A stretch of DNA of 64,000 nucleotides from an uncultured Phascolarctobacterium sp. Its GTDB lineage: Bacteria > Bacillota > Negativicutes > Acidaminococcales > Acidaminococcaceae. Under the pieces are notes generated by a model that had not been told where the DNA came from, searched no databases, and saw only the letters and a list, made by a program, of their open reading frames with translations. The DNA is taken from the NCBI GenBank assembly GCA_900551745.1, contig URXA01000005.1, forward strand, positions 17,722 through 81,721, read 5' to 3'. Every line of letters begins with the position of its first letter. The first letter of the stretch is position 1. Positions 25,806 through 35,145 of this stretch are shown here, one piece after another. Both the position numbers and the translations under genes were made by a program.

Positions 25806-26533
25806 ATGAAGCAATGATTAAAATAACCGATCTAAGAAAAAGTTATGGCAATCTGGAGGTTTTAAAGGGTATTGACCTGACGATTGCCGAACGCGAAGTT
25901 GTGGTAATTATTGGTCCCTCTGGCAGTGGTAAAAGTACTTTACTACGGTGTATAAATTATTTGGAAGAGCCTACAGGCGGCAGTATTGTTATTGACGGTA
26001 TACCTTTGACAGGGGAAGCAAACATTAATGAAATACGTAAAGAAGTCGGGATGGTATTTCAACGTTTTAATCTGTTTCCGCATATGACCGTTCTTGAAAA
26101 TTTAGTGCTGGCGCCGATGAAGGTGCGTGGCATCAGCTGCAGTGAGGCAGAACAAACGGCACAGGAACTGCTGATAAAAGTTGGCTTGGATGATAAAGCA
26201 AATGCTTATCCTGATCAGCTTTCCGGCGGTCAGCAGCAGCGTGTAGCGATTGCCAGGGCTTTAGCAATGAAACCTAAAGCATTGTTGTTCGATGAACCTA
26301 CTTCTGCTCTTGATCCGGAAATGATCAATGAGGTATTAGACGTCATGAAAAGTTTGGCTAAAGAAGGGATGACGATGGCAGTAGTAACCCATGAGATGGG
26401 TTTTGCCCGCGAAGTTGGTGACAGGGTAATTTTTGTGGATGGCGGCGTTATTGTAGAGCAGGGTGAGCCGGAAGAGGTATTTTTGTATGCGAAAGAAGAA
26501 CGCACGCGCAGCTTTTTATCTAAAATATTATAA
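25802..26533 (+). CDS. Amino-acid ABC transporter ATPase (GlnQ type)
   Basis: A 243-residue ATPase completing the polar amino-acid importer. Walker A GPSGSGKSTLLRC is near residue 40, then the Q-loop MVFQRFNLFPHMTVLEN, the signature LSGGQQQRVAIARALA, Walker B ALLFDEPTSALDPE and the switch VVTHEMGFAREV. It is of GlnQ/HisP length with no extra C-terminal domain. It overlaps the permease gene by 4 bases and is followed by an intrinsic terminator. Confidence 0.93.
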   Translation: MNEAMIKITDLRKSYGNLEVLKGIDLTIAEREVVVIIGPSGSGKSTLLRCINYLEEPTGGSIVIDGIPLTGEANINEIRKEVGMVFQRFNLFPHMTVLENLVLAPMKVRGISCSEAEQTAQELLIKVGLDDKANAYPDQLSGGQQQRVAIARALAMKPKALLFDEPTSALDPEMINEVLDVMKSLAKEGMTMAVVTHEMGFAREVGDRVIFVDGGVIVEQGEPEEVFLYAKEERTRSFLSKIL

Positions 26534-26592
26534 GTGTCATCAAGGTTAATTGGGTGTTTTATTACCCGAAGTGTTACATTAGTAGCAATTGT

Positions 26593-26633
26593 AAACTCGC
26601 ATGTGAAATTTTTGAGACATGCGAGTTTTTTGT
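26593..26633 (+). terminator. Terminator of the amino-acid ABC operon
   Basis: 12-bp perfect stem (26593-26604 with 26617-26628) with a 12-nt loop and a T6 run. Confidence 0.9.
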
Positions 26634-26737
26634 TACTTTATCAGCAGGAGATTTGCAGAGCGCGGCGAATTACTATATTAAAGCAAGCAGAGAGCTTGCG
26701 ATCCCATCACCTTGGGGAATTCAAGGAGGTATGAATT

Positions 26738-27274
26738 ATGAACGTAAACGTACGCGGTAAAAACATTGATGTAACTCCGGCATTAAAAGATTATGTCGAA
26801 AAAAAGATTACGAAAGTAACGAAACAGTTTAAAACTGTCGGTGATATTTCAGCAGTTTTGAAAGTGGAAAAAGGTAATCATATTGTAGAAATTACTGTAC
26901 CGGCCAGTGGGATTTTGCTTAGAGCGCAGGAAACAACCAAGGATATGTATTCTTCTATTGACTTGGTAATAGAAAAAATCGAACGCCAGATCCACAAATA
27001 TAAAACCCGCTTGATGAAGAGAAAATACAATAACTTCCAAGATGCTGTGGTTTCTGCTTCGGTAGAAGCTGTTGCAGAAGATGATGGAGAATTCAAGATC
27101 ATTAAGAATAAGTCTTTTGCGATGCATCCGATGACTGCGGAAGAAGCTATTTTACAAATGAATCTTTTGAATCATGATTTCTTCGTTTTCTATGATCCTG
27201 ATTTCGGTGGCGTGAACGTGGTTTATCGTCGTAAAGATGGTAATTACGGTTTGCTGGCTCCGGAATTAAAATAA
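26738..27274 (+). CDS. hpf: Ribosome hibernation promoting factor, long form
   Basis: A 178-residue long-form HPF (RaiA/YfiA family). Residues 1-100 are the ribosome-binding domain (MNVNVRGKNIDVTPALKDYVE, then KIERQIHKYKTRL). A linker follows, and the C-terminal ~55 residues (HPMTAEEAILQMNLLNHDFFVFYD, then VVYRRKDGNYGLL) form the dimerisation domain that joins two 70S ribosomes into inactive 100S particles. A strong AAGGAGG site precedes the ATG. The 200-base leader after the ABC terminator contains a small GCAAGC/GCTTGC hairpin at about 26682-26700. Confidence 0.95.
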   Translation: MNVNVRGKNIDVTPALKDYVEKKITKVTKQFKTVGDISAVLKVEKGNHIVEITVPASGILLRAQETTKDMYSSIDLVIEKIERQIHKYKTRLMKRKYNNFQDAVVSASVEAVAEDDGEFKIIKNKSFAMHPMTAEEAILQMNLLNHDFFVFYDPDFGGVNVVYRRKDGNYGLLAPELK

Positions 27275-27315
27275 GCGGCAATACTAAATAGGAAAATAAT
27301 TTACTGAAAGTTCAC

Positions 27316-27347
27316 AAAAAGCCTGGGGTTAAAGCCCCGGGCTTTTT
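27316..27347 (+). terminator. Terminator of hpf
   Basis: 13-bp stem AAAAAGCCTGGGG/CCCCGGGCTTTTT (one T-G pair) with T run. Confidence 0.9.
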
Positions 27348-27425
27348 GACTTTTGCAGGCTTTTCTGCTAAAATTTTAAGTTAGGTATAGTGTTTTTTAT
27401 TGTAAAAATTTAAGGAGTGATTATT

Positions 27426-29948
27426 TTGCTCGAAGGCTTGTTGAAAAAAATTTTTGGTGACCCGAATGAAAAAGAATTAAAAGAGATCGGAGTCATTGTC
27501 GATAAAATCAACGCATTAGAAAAAGATATGGTAGGCTTAAGCTCTGCAAATCTGGCCGCTAAGACAGCTGATTTTAAAGTACGGTTATCTAAAGGTGAAA
27601 CAGTAGATGATATTTTACCCGAAGCATTCGCAGTTGTCCGTGAAGCGGCCAAACGTGTCTTAGGTATGCGTCATTTTGATGTGCAGCTTATTGGCGGTTG
27701 TGTTCTGCACCGCGGTAAAATTGCTGAGATGCGTACTGGTGAAGGTAAAACTCTGGTAGCTACTTTGCCGGCATATTTGAATGCTTTGACAGGTAAGGGT
27801 GTTCATGTTGTTACGGTCAATGAATATCTGGCCCGCCGCGACAGCGAAGATATGGGGCGTGTTTTTAAATTTTTAGGCCTTTCCGTAGGTCTTATTGCCC
27901 ATGCGCTCGATTATCCGGACCGCAAGGCTGCTTATGCTGCTGATATTACTTATGGCACTAATAACGAGTTCGGTTTTGATTATCTGCGTGATAATATGGT
28001 AGTTGATGAAGATCAAATGGTTCAACGGCCTTTAAATTATTGTATTGTCGATGAAGTCGACAGTATTTTGATCGATGAAGCAAGAACTCCGCTTATTATC
28101 TCGGGACCTGGTGAAAAGTCGACAGAACTCTATAAAGTTTTGGCGCAGGTAGTTGCTAAAATGGATGAAGGGGAAGATTATACTGTTGATGAAAAGCTGA
28201 AAACAGTTGCCCCCACTGAAATCGGTATTGCTAAAGCTGAAAAAATGCTGGGCATAGAAAACATGTATGATACTGAGCATGGCGTTGACTTCTCGCATCA
28301 GCTGATGTGTGCTTTGAAGGCCAAAGCTATTATGCATCGTGATAAAGATTATGTCGTAAAAGACGGCGAAGTTATCATTGTTGATGAATTTACCGGTCGG
28401 TTGATGTTTGGCCGTCGTTTTTCGGAAGGCCTGCACCAGGCTATTGAAGCTAAAGAAGGCGTTAAAGTTGAGCGTGAAAGCCAGACTTTGGCAACTATTA
28501 CCTTCCAGAACTATTTCCGCATGTATGAAAAACTTTCCGGCATGACTGGTACTGCTAAAACAGAAGAACAGGAATTCCAGAAAATCTACGGACTTGACGT
28601 TGTTGTTATTCCTACCAATAAACCTATGGTCAGGATTGACTATCCTGATGTTATTTTGAAAACTAAACGCGCTAAATATAAAGCCGCTGTTAATGAGATT
28701 GAAGAATGCCATAAGTCCGGACGGCCGGTATTGGTAGGTACTACTTCTATCGCTCAGTCGGAAGAATTATCGGCGATGTTGAAACGACGCGGTATTCCGC
28801 ATAATGTTTTGAATGCTAAATATCATGAAAAAGAAGCTGAAATAATTTCCGGAGCGGGTCAATATGGCGCTGTTACCATCGCTACGAATATGGCTGGCCG
28901 CGGTACGGATATTGTTTTGGGTGAAGGCGTTCCAGAATTAGGAGGTCTTCATATCATTGGTACTGAAAGGCATGAAAGTCGTCGTATTGATAATCAGCTG
29001 CGCGGACGCTGCGCTCGTCAGGGTGATCCTGGTTCTTCCAAATTCTTCCTGTCTTTGGAAGATGACCTGATGCGTTTATTTGGTTCTGACAATATTTCCA
29101 GTATTATGGACAAACTGGGCATGGAGGAAGATGAACCAATTGAACATAAGCTTGTTACCCGTTCTATCGAATCAGCTCAGAAAAAAGTCGAAGCCAGAAA
29201 CTTTGCTATTCGTAAACAGGTTTTGGAATATGACGATGTTATGAATCAGCAGCGTGAAGTTATTTATGCTCAGCGTAAAAAAATCCTGCAGCAGGCAAAT
29301 CTGCGTGATACTATTATGGATATGATACATAAAGTTGTAGACCGTACGATGGCGATGTATGCGCCTCCGGAAGTTTATTCAGAGGATTGGGATTTACAGG
29401 CATTGATCGCTTATGCTGAGGAGTTCTATGCTCCGGCAGATATGCTGCAGATTGATTATCTGCAAAATCTCAGCCGTGAAGAGCTGGAAGAATATCTGCA
29501 TAAAGTTGCTGATGAACATTATGCTGAACGCGAGGACGCTATTACACCGGAATTAATGCGTGAACTGGAAAATCTGGTAATGCTTAAAGTCGTCGATAAC
29601 CATTGGATGGAACATTTGGATTCTATGGATTTACTGCGTGAAGGTGTGGGCTTGCGTGCGTATGGGCAGAAAGATCCGTTGGTGGAATATAAATTTGAAG
29701 CCTATGATATGTTCCAGGCGATGATTGATGCCATTCAAGACGATGTAGTACGCTATATTTACCGTGTAAATGTTGTGGCGCAGCCTAAGGTTGAAAATCG
29801 TTTGGAAAACGCATCAACTAACAATCCGGGTGAAGGCGATGATGTAAAAAAACAGCCTCTGGTAAAAGGTGAAACGACCGGACGAAATGATCTTTGTCCC
29901 TGTGGCAGCGGTAAAAAATATAAAAATTGCTGCGGTCAGGATAAGTAA
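27426..29948 (+). CDS. secA: Preprotein translocase ATPase SecA
   Basis: An 840-residue motor that drives unfolded preproteins through SecYEG. NBD1 has MRTGEGKTLVATLPA (Walker A) near residue 101 and DEVDSILIDEARTPLI (Walker B/DEAD-like) near 207. The preprotein cross-linking domain, NBD2 (GTTSIAQSEEL, TNMAGRGTDIVLG, RQGDPGSSKFFLSLEDDL), and helical scaffold and wing follow. The C-terminus is the zinc-binding tail GRNDLCPCGSGKKYKNCC that contacts SecB or phospholipid. A TTG at 27426 is chosen because AAGGAG lies 8 bases before it and the protein then begins LEGLLKKIFGDPNEKELK, as in relatives; a GTG at 27417 overlaps that site. Confidence 0.95.
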   Translation: MLEGLLKKIFGDPNEKELKEIGVIVDKINALEKDMVGLSSANLAAKTADFKVRLSKGETVDDILPEAFAVVREAAKRVLGMRHFDVQLIGGCVLHRGKIAEMRTGEGKTLVATLPAYLNALTGKGVHVVTVNEYLARRDSEDMGRVFKFLGLSVGLIAHALDYPDRKAAYAADITYGTNNEFGFDYLRDNMVVDEDQMVQRPLNYCIVDEVDSILIDEARTPLIISGPGEKSTELYKVLAQVVAKMDEGEDYTVDEKLKTVAPTEIGIAKAEKMLGIENMYDTEHGVDFSHQLMCALKAKAIMHRDKDYVVKDGEVIIVDEFTGRLMFGRRFSEGLHQAIEAKEGVKVERESQTLATITFQNYFRMYEKLSGMTGTAKTEEQEFQKIYGLDVVVIPTNKPMVRIDYPDVILKTKRAKYKAAVNEIEECHKSGRPVLVGTTSIAQSEELSAMLKRRGIPHNVLNAKYHEKEAEIISGAGQYGAVTIATNMAGRGTDIVLGEGVPELGGLHIIGTERHESRRIDNQLRGRCARQGDPGSSKFFLSLEDDLMRLFGSDNISSIMDKLGMEEDEPIEHKLVTRSIESAQKKVEARNFAIRKQVLEYDDVMNQQREVIYAQRKKILQQANLRDTIMDMIHKVVDRTMAMYAPPEVYSEDWDLQALIAYAEEFYAPADMLQIDYLQNLSREELEEYLHKVADEHYAEREDAITPELMRELENLVMLKVVDNHWMEHLDSMDLLREGVGLRAYGQKDPLVEYKFEAYDMFQAMIDAIQDDVVRYIYRVNVVAQPKVENRLENASTNNPGEGDDVKKQPLVKGETTGRNDLCPCGSGKKYKNCCGQDK

Positions 29949-29980
29949 GATTTACAGAAAGTTATAGTTGGTTTTAGTCA

Positions 29981-30015
29981 CAGTAAAGTTGAAGCGGTAA
30001 GTTTCAACTTTACTG
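29981..30015 (+). other. Hairpin between secA and prfB
   Basis: 13-bp perfect inverted repeat (29981-29993 with 30003-30015) around a 9-nt loop, with no T run. It may be a processing or stability element, or a weak terminator. Confidence 0.5.
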
Positions 30016-30042
30016 GTGTTATTAAGAGAGGATGTGAAGTTA

Positions 30043-31150
30043 GTGTTGATTGAGGAATATAAACCGGAGATTGCCGCATTAAAACAGAAACTAGAGGAAA
30101 TGAGGGGATCTCTTTGACGTAGTTGTCAAAGAGGACCGTATTGCAGAATTAGAACATAAAATGGGTGCACCTGGATTTTGGGATGAAACTGAAACGGCGC
30201 AGAAAACTGCTCAGGCTGTAACGCAGTTAAAAGAAGAGGTAGAAACATTTCGTTCTTTGGAAACCAGAGTAGAGGACCTGGAAGTTTTGTGTGAACTGGC
30301 GATGGAAGAAGATGACGAAAGTCTGTTACCTGAAATGGAAGAAGCGCTGGCTTCTATTCGTACTGATGTTGAACATTTAGAATTAGGCATGCTTTTGAAT
30401 GGCGAGTACGACGCCAATAATGCTATTCTTACATTACATGCAGGCGCTGGCGGAACAGAAGCGCAGGATTGGACTTCCATGCTGCTGCGTATGTTTTCCC
30501 GCTTTGCTGAACGTGAAGGTTATGAAGTGGAAATGCTTGATTATCTTCCGGGAGATGAAGCCGGTGTCAAAAGTGCTACGCTTCAGATCAATGGACATAA
30601 TGCTTACGGCTATTTGAGAAGTGAAAAGGGCGTACATCGTCTGGTGCGTATTTCTCCGTTTGATGCGAATGCCCGCCGTCATACTTCTTTTGCTGCTGTA
30701 GATGTTATGCCGGAGCTGGATGACAGTGTTGCAATTGAGATCAATCCTGCAGATTTAAAAGTTGATACCTATCGAGCTAGTGGTGCGGGCGGACAGCATG
30801 TAAATAAAACGAGCTCTGCTGTGCGTATGACGCATCTTCCTACGGGAATAATCGTACAGTGTCAGACACAAAGGTCACAGATACAGAATCGGGAACGGTG
30901 TTTGCAGCTTCTGCGTGCAAAGTTATATGAATATGAAAGAGCTAAGCAGGATGCTTTGAAAAACGACATCGCCGGTGACTATCAGGATATAGAATGGGGC
31001 AGTCAGATCCGTTCATATGTATTCCAGCCTTATAAACTGGTAAAAGATCATCGGACTAATGCTGAAACAGGTAATGTGCAGGCTGTCATGGACGGTGGTT
31101 TGGAAATGTTCGTTGAAGCATATCTGCGCAGCCAGCAAAAGAAACTGTAA
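30043..31150 (+). CDS. prfB: Peptide chain release factor 2, programmed +1 frameshift
   Basis: RF2 releases finished proteins at UGA and UAA. The gene is split: a short first frame (24 codons from GTG 30043; TTG 30046 is an alternative start) reaches an in-frame TGA at 30115-30117, and the main frame continues one base on at 30116 to 31150, giving about 368 residues. The shift site AGG-GGA-TCT-CTT-TGA-C keeps the layout of the classical prfB site: a Shine-Dalgarno-like AGGGGA three bases before CTT, then TGA C. Low RF2 stalls at TGA and favours the shift, so the protein limits its own synthesis. The main frame has the catalytic SGAGGQHVNKTSSAVR (GGQ) loop. The stop recognition (SPF-like) segment VRISPFDANARRHTSF is also present. 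Confidence 0.95.
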
Positions 31151-31190
31151 TCGTTGAAAAAGAAATTTTAAATTAGGTGGAGATCAGCTG

Positions 31191-33293
31191 ATGAAAAGCC
31201 GTTATAACCCTGTACTTATTGCGATAATAGCTATAGGTTTGATAGTTTCACTATGGTTGAACTATCAGCGTCATGAAATTGAGCAGCGCAATGATACTGT
31301 TGAGATGGCAATGGAATATGAAGGGCTGGAACACATAGCTAACTGGGAAGGCTTGTCTTTTAATGACGTGCTGGCAGGATTTAAAAAGGCCGGAGTTACA
31401 AGTCTGGTAGTCTTTGATACTACCTTAGAGAAGCTTAACAACAACGGTTCTATCGTAGCTGTTACTGGGGAAGAGCTGCTTAAAGGCTCTGCTTTGGGTG
31501 GTGACGGTGGCAAATTTGCTCCTGTGCTTTCTGAAGGTATTGTGGTGCCAAATGCTGTTTACGTGACTGTTGGAACGTCATATGATGTTTTGACAGAAGT
31601 GGTAGAGGATCTGTATCTGCGTTATGGTAAGGATCGTTTGCGGATAGTAAACAACGAACCGCAGATAATTGAGATTTTAGGCAATCCAATGGTTATCACA
31701 GAAGAAAATTATGACAGTAAGCCGGGCGTTATGCAGGCTCCTTTAGGCCTTTCGACAGAAGAGATGCGTAAAGCAAAAGCTTTTGGTTTTAATGTTATCG
31801 TCAGACCAATGAATTATCTGCCTAATGATTATGATAAAATCAGGAGTATTTTCCGTAGGATCGATAAGTCTGGTGCAAATGTGACCGGATATATAGGCTG
31901 TGGCCGTGAAGTAGTTGGTTATCCGGATTATATTGCCTATATGGCGCATAAGTTAAAGAAACAGAATATGACTTTTGGAATGGTAGAACATTATACACAG
32001 CTGCAGTTTGCCGCAATGGACGGACTTCTGCCTTTAGCTGAGCATATGGACTATCGTGTTGCACGTACGTATATTATTGACAAGGCCGAGCAGAGAAAAC
32101 TGAAAATGCCGGAAGCTTTGAGGCGCTGGGCGCTGACAGATGAAGAACGTAATATCCGTATCAATTATATTAAACCGTTTATGATTCCTCAGGAAGGCAG
32201 GGATATTTTAGAGCTTAATCTGGATTATGTTTCTAAAATTGCCGAAGATGTGCAGGCAAGAGGCTATAAGCTTGGACCGGCAGGAGTATTTTCTAAAAAT
32301 ACTGCTGATGGCAAGTTTGCACCATACTTCCCGGAACGGGTATGGTTAGTGCCGCTGGCATTTGCTATTCTGGCCGGTGGAATTATGTATTTGACGTTGT
32401 TGTTTGATTTTAGTAAAAAAATGCAGTATGCGTTATTACTGGCTGGCGGTATTGTTGCCGGTGTAACTTTGCTGAAATTTGGCGGGATACTTACACGTCA
32501 GCTGCTGGCTCTGATGGCAGCAACTGTCTTCCCCGTATTATCTATGACTGTTATCGTCGAACTTTGGGAGTCCTGTAAAAAAACGGCTTCAAACACGTTG
32601 AAGATTATTGTTAGTGCCACCTGGCAGCTGGCTTTGGCTGTGATGCTTTCTTTAATTGGAGCGTCCTTTGTATCGGCTGTTTTAGGTGACAGCAGGTTTT
32701 TCCTGGAAATCGACATTTATAAAGGGGTGAAATTAACATTTATTTTGCCTGTGCTGTTGATTTCACTGTGGTATATGCAGCGGTTTAATGTTTTGAGCAA
32801 AGGCCAGATAGGAAACTTGGCTGTACATCTGAAAAATTTCTTCAGTACTAAAATAACAGTAAAGCATGTTGCATTTTTAGGGGCATTGGCTTTTGTAGCA
32901 TATATTTTTGTTGGCCGCAGCGGACATACAGCAGGGGTTCCGGTTCCTGCTCTTGAAATTAAAATGCGTCTGTTCCTGGAACAGATCATGTATGCCCGTC
33001 CGCGCGAAAAAGAATTTATGATTGGTCATCCAGCGTTTTATTTAGCGGCATTTGCGGCATATAAACAAGCACCTCGTTTATGGCAGATGCTGTTGGTTGT
33101 TGGGGCCACCATTGGACAGGGGTCTTTGGTACAGACTTTTGCACACATGCGTACCCCTGTTATCATGAGTTATATTAGAGCCATAGATGGCTATGCTCTT
33201 GGTGCCGTATTAGGTATCATTGCTGTTATCGCCGTTTCTATTTTGCTGCCTTATGTGCAGAAATGGCAAAGGAGATTCTTAGAGCATGAGTAA
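31191..33293 (+). CDS. DUF5693 membrane protein
   Basis: A 700-residue membrane protein of unknown function. It has one N-terminal transmembrane helix (VLIAIIAIGLIVSLWLNY), an extracytoplasmic or barrel-like domain of ~350 residues, and about eight hydrophobic segments in the C-terminal half. It resembles the DUF5693 family that precedes csaB in many Firmicutes. The stop overlaps the csaB start by 8 bases. The close coupling suggests a role with CsaB in attaching or modifying a cell-wall glycan. The family match is from memory of this gene pair and is moderately certain. Confidence 0.75.
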   Translation: MKSRYNPVLIAIIAIGLIVSLWLNYQRHEIEQRNDTVEMAMEYEGLEHIANWEGLSFNDVLAGFKKAGVTSLVVFDTTLEKLNNNGSIVAVTGEELLKGSALGGDGGKFAPVLSEGIVVPNAVYVTVGTSYDVLTEVVEDLYLRYGKDRLRIVNNEPQIIEILGNPMVITEENYDSKPGVMQAPLGLSTEEMRKAKAFGFNVIVRPMNYLPNDYDKIRSIFRRIDKSGANVTGYIGCGREVVGYPDYIAYMAHKLKKQNMTFGMVEHYTQLQFAAMDGLLPLAEHMDYRVARTYIIDKAEQRKLKMPEALRRWALTDEERNIRINYIKPFMIPQEGRDILELNLDYVSKIAEDVQARGYKLGPAGVFSKNTADGKFAPYFPERVWLVPLAFAILAGGIMYLTLLFDFSKKMQYALLLAGGIVAGVTLLKFGGILTRQLLALMAATVFPVLSMTVIVELWESCKKTASNTLKIIVSATWQLALAVMLSLIGASFVSAVLGDSRFFLEIDIYKGVKLTFILPVLLISLWYMQRFNVLSKGQIGNLAVHLKNFFSTKITVKHVAFLGALAFVAYIFVGRSGHTAGVPVPALEIKMRLFLEQIMYARPREKEFMIGHPAFYLAAFAAYKQAPRLWQMLLVVGATIGQGSLVQTFAHMRTPVIMSYIRAIDGYALGAVLGIIAVIAVSILLPYVQKWQRRFLEHE

Positions 33294-34389
33294 AATTTTG
33301 ATTTCCGGTTACTACGGTTTTGCTAATGCCGGTGACGAAGCCATGCTTACTGCTATTATAGAATCGTTGCGGCAAGTGGAGGAAAACGTAGAACTGACCG
33401 TGTTGTCAGGCAACCCGGAAGATACTGCGGCCAAACACCAGGTCTGCAGTGTATATCGCTTTAATCCGTTGGGAATTATTCGAGCGATGAATGCTTCTGA
33501 ATTGATTATTTCAGGAGGCGGAAGCCTGCTTCAGGATGTGACCAGCAAGCGAAGTTTGTTATATTACCTGAGCATCATTGGCCTAGGGAAATTTTTTGGG
33601 AAAAAAGTAATGCTTTTTGCTCAAGGTATTGGACCTATCAGAGCAAAATGGGCTCGAAATTTAACCAGTTTTGTTTGCAATAAGGCAGATTTGATTACAG
33701 TAAGAGATAATGAGTCGGCAGCGGAACTAATGGAAATGGGAGTACAGCCAGATAAGATAACAGTTACGGCTGATTCAGTGCTCTCGCTTAATCCGGTAAC
33801 AAAAGAATGCGGACAGTCTCTGCTGCAGGAGGCTGGTGTTGATTTAACAAGACCGGTTATCGGTATCTCTGTGCGCCCATGGCCTGGTGACAGTAAATGT
33901 TTCCAGGTTTTGGCTGAAGCGGTTTCTAAATTACAGCAAAGCTATGGAGCGCAGCTGATTTTGCTGCCGCTGCAGTATTCTGTGGATGTAAAAGCTTGCG
34001 AAAAACTGCGCAAAGCTTTGATTTATCAAAAGGATATATTTTTGTTAAATGAAAAATATAATACTGAGGAATTTCTTTCTGTCATAGGCAATTTTGACCT
34101 TTTGATTGGAATGAGGCTGCATGCGCTGGTTTTTGCCGCAGTAATGCAAACGCCGCTGTTGGCAATATCTTATGATCCTAAAGTAGACAGCTTTGTAAAC
34201 GCTATTGGTGAAAAACCTATTGGAACTGTTGAAAAAATTGATAGTGATACGATTGTTCAGGCTGCTGTAGCCGGTTGGCAGAAAACTCCGCTTGAACAGA
34301 ATAAGAATATTGAGATTCTGCGGCATAAAGCACAGATCAACTCTGATGAAGCTTTTGCTTTGCTAAAAAAGGTTGAAGAAAAACGATGA
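33286..34389 (+). CDS. csaB: Polysaccharide pyruvyl transferase CsaB
   Basis: A 367-residue cytoplasmic enzyme that adds a ketal-linked pyruvyl group from PEP to a cell-wall glycan precursor; the pyruvylated glycan anchors SLH-domain proteins. ISGYYGFANAGDEAMLTAI at the N-terminus, ELIISGGGSLLQDVTSKRS, and LLIGMRLHALVFAAV near the end are conserved blocks of the family. In Negativicutes, SLH-bearing OmpM-type porins tie the outer membrane to the wall, so this gene is of interest for envelope attachment, although in this class a polyamine-modified peptidoglycan is the better-known ligand. Confidence 0.88.
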   Translation: MSKILISGYYGFANAGDEAMLTAIIESLRQVEENVELTVLSGNPEDTAAKHQVCSVYRFNPLGIIRAMNASELIISGGGSLLQDVTSKRSLLYYLSIIGLGKFFGKKVMLFAQGIGPIRAKWARNLTSFVCNKADLITVRDNESAAELMEMGVQPDKITVTADSVLSLNPVTKECGQSLLQEAGVDLTRPVIGISVRPWPGDSKCFQVLAEAVSKLQQSYGAQLILLPLQYSVDVKACEKLRKALIYQKDIFLLNEKYNTEEFLSVIGNFDLLIGMRLHALVFAAVMQTPLLAISYDPKVDSFVNAIGEKPIGTVEKIDSDTIVQAAVAGWQKTPLEQNKNIEILRHKAQINSDEAFALLKKVEEKR

Positions 34390-34458
34390 ATTAGGATTTG
34401 TCGTGATGATAAAGACTGGCCTAATTGTTTGAGTGTTGAAGAGAAGGGAGCTTTCACT

Positions 34459-35145
34459 ATGCTTTTAATGACCGACGTCAGTAAAACATATCCAAGCGGT
34501 TCAGTAGCTTTGCGTGATGTCAATATCCATATCCAGCCTGGCGAATTTGTTTTTGTGGTCGGGCCGAGCGGCGCCGGAAAATCCACTTTTATTAAGATGC
34601 TTTTTCGTGAGGTAATACCAACTACAGGCAATATATATGTAAACGGTGTGGATCTATTGGAGCTTAAAGAAAAGGAAATTCCTTATTTGCGCAGACAGTT
34701 AGGGATTATTTTTCAAGATTACAGGTTACTTCCTGATCGAACTGTTTATGACAATGTTGCGTTTGCGATGCAGGTTATTGAGACTCCCTATCGTAAAATC
34801 AAACGCCGCGTGATGAGTGTGCTGGATTTAGTAGGATTGCGTAAACGGGCCAATTCCTATCCAACAGAATTATCAGGTGGCGAACAGCAGCGTGTAGCGA
34901 TCGCACGTGCGATTGTCAATGATCCGCTGCTCGTAATTGCCGACGAGCCGACAGGTAATCTTGATCCAGAAACAAGTTGGGATATAATGCGTATTTTCAG
35001 TGAGATCAATGAAAGTGGTACTACTATCGTGATGGCGACACATGATAAGGAGATCGTTGATAATATGGAAAAACGGGTTATTGCCATTGAAAAAGGATCG
35101 ATTGTCCGTGATGATTTAAAAGGGGTATACGGTTATGAGTCTTAG
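34459..35145 (+). CDS. ftsE: Cell division ATP-binding protein FtsE
   Basis: A 228-residue ATPase. Walker A GPSGAGKSTFIKML lies near residue 35, the Q-loop GIIFQDYRLLPDRTVYDNVAF, signature LSGGEQQRVAIARA and Walker B VIADEPTGNLDPE follow, all close to FtsE. The ATG at 34459 has an AAGGGAG site; an in-frame TTG 10 codons upstream does not. It overlaps ftsX by 11 bases. FtsEX transduces ATP hydrolysis across the membrane to switch on a peptidoglycan hydrolase, which is encoded right after ftsX. Confidence 0.94.
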   Translation: MLLMTDVSKTYPSGSVALRDVNIHIQPGEFVFVVGPSGAGKSTFIKMLFREVIPTTGNIYVNGVDLLELKEKEIPYLRRQLGIIFQDYRLLPDRTVYDNVAFAMQVIETPYRKIKRRVMSVLDLVGLRKRANSYPTELSGGEQQRVAIARAIVNDPLLVIADEPTGNLDPETSWDIMRIFSEINESGTTIVMATHDKEIVDNMEKRVIAIEKGSIVRDDLKGVYGYES

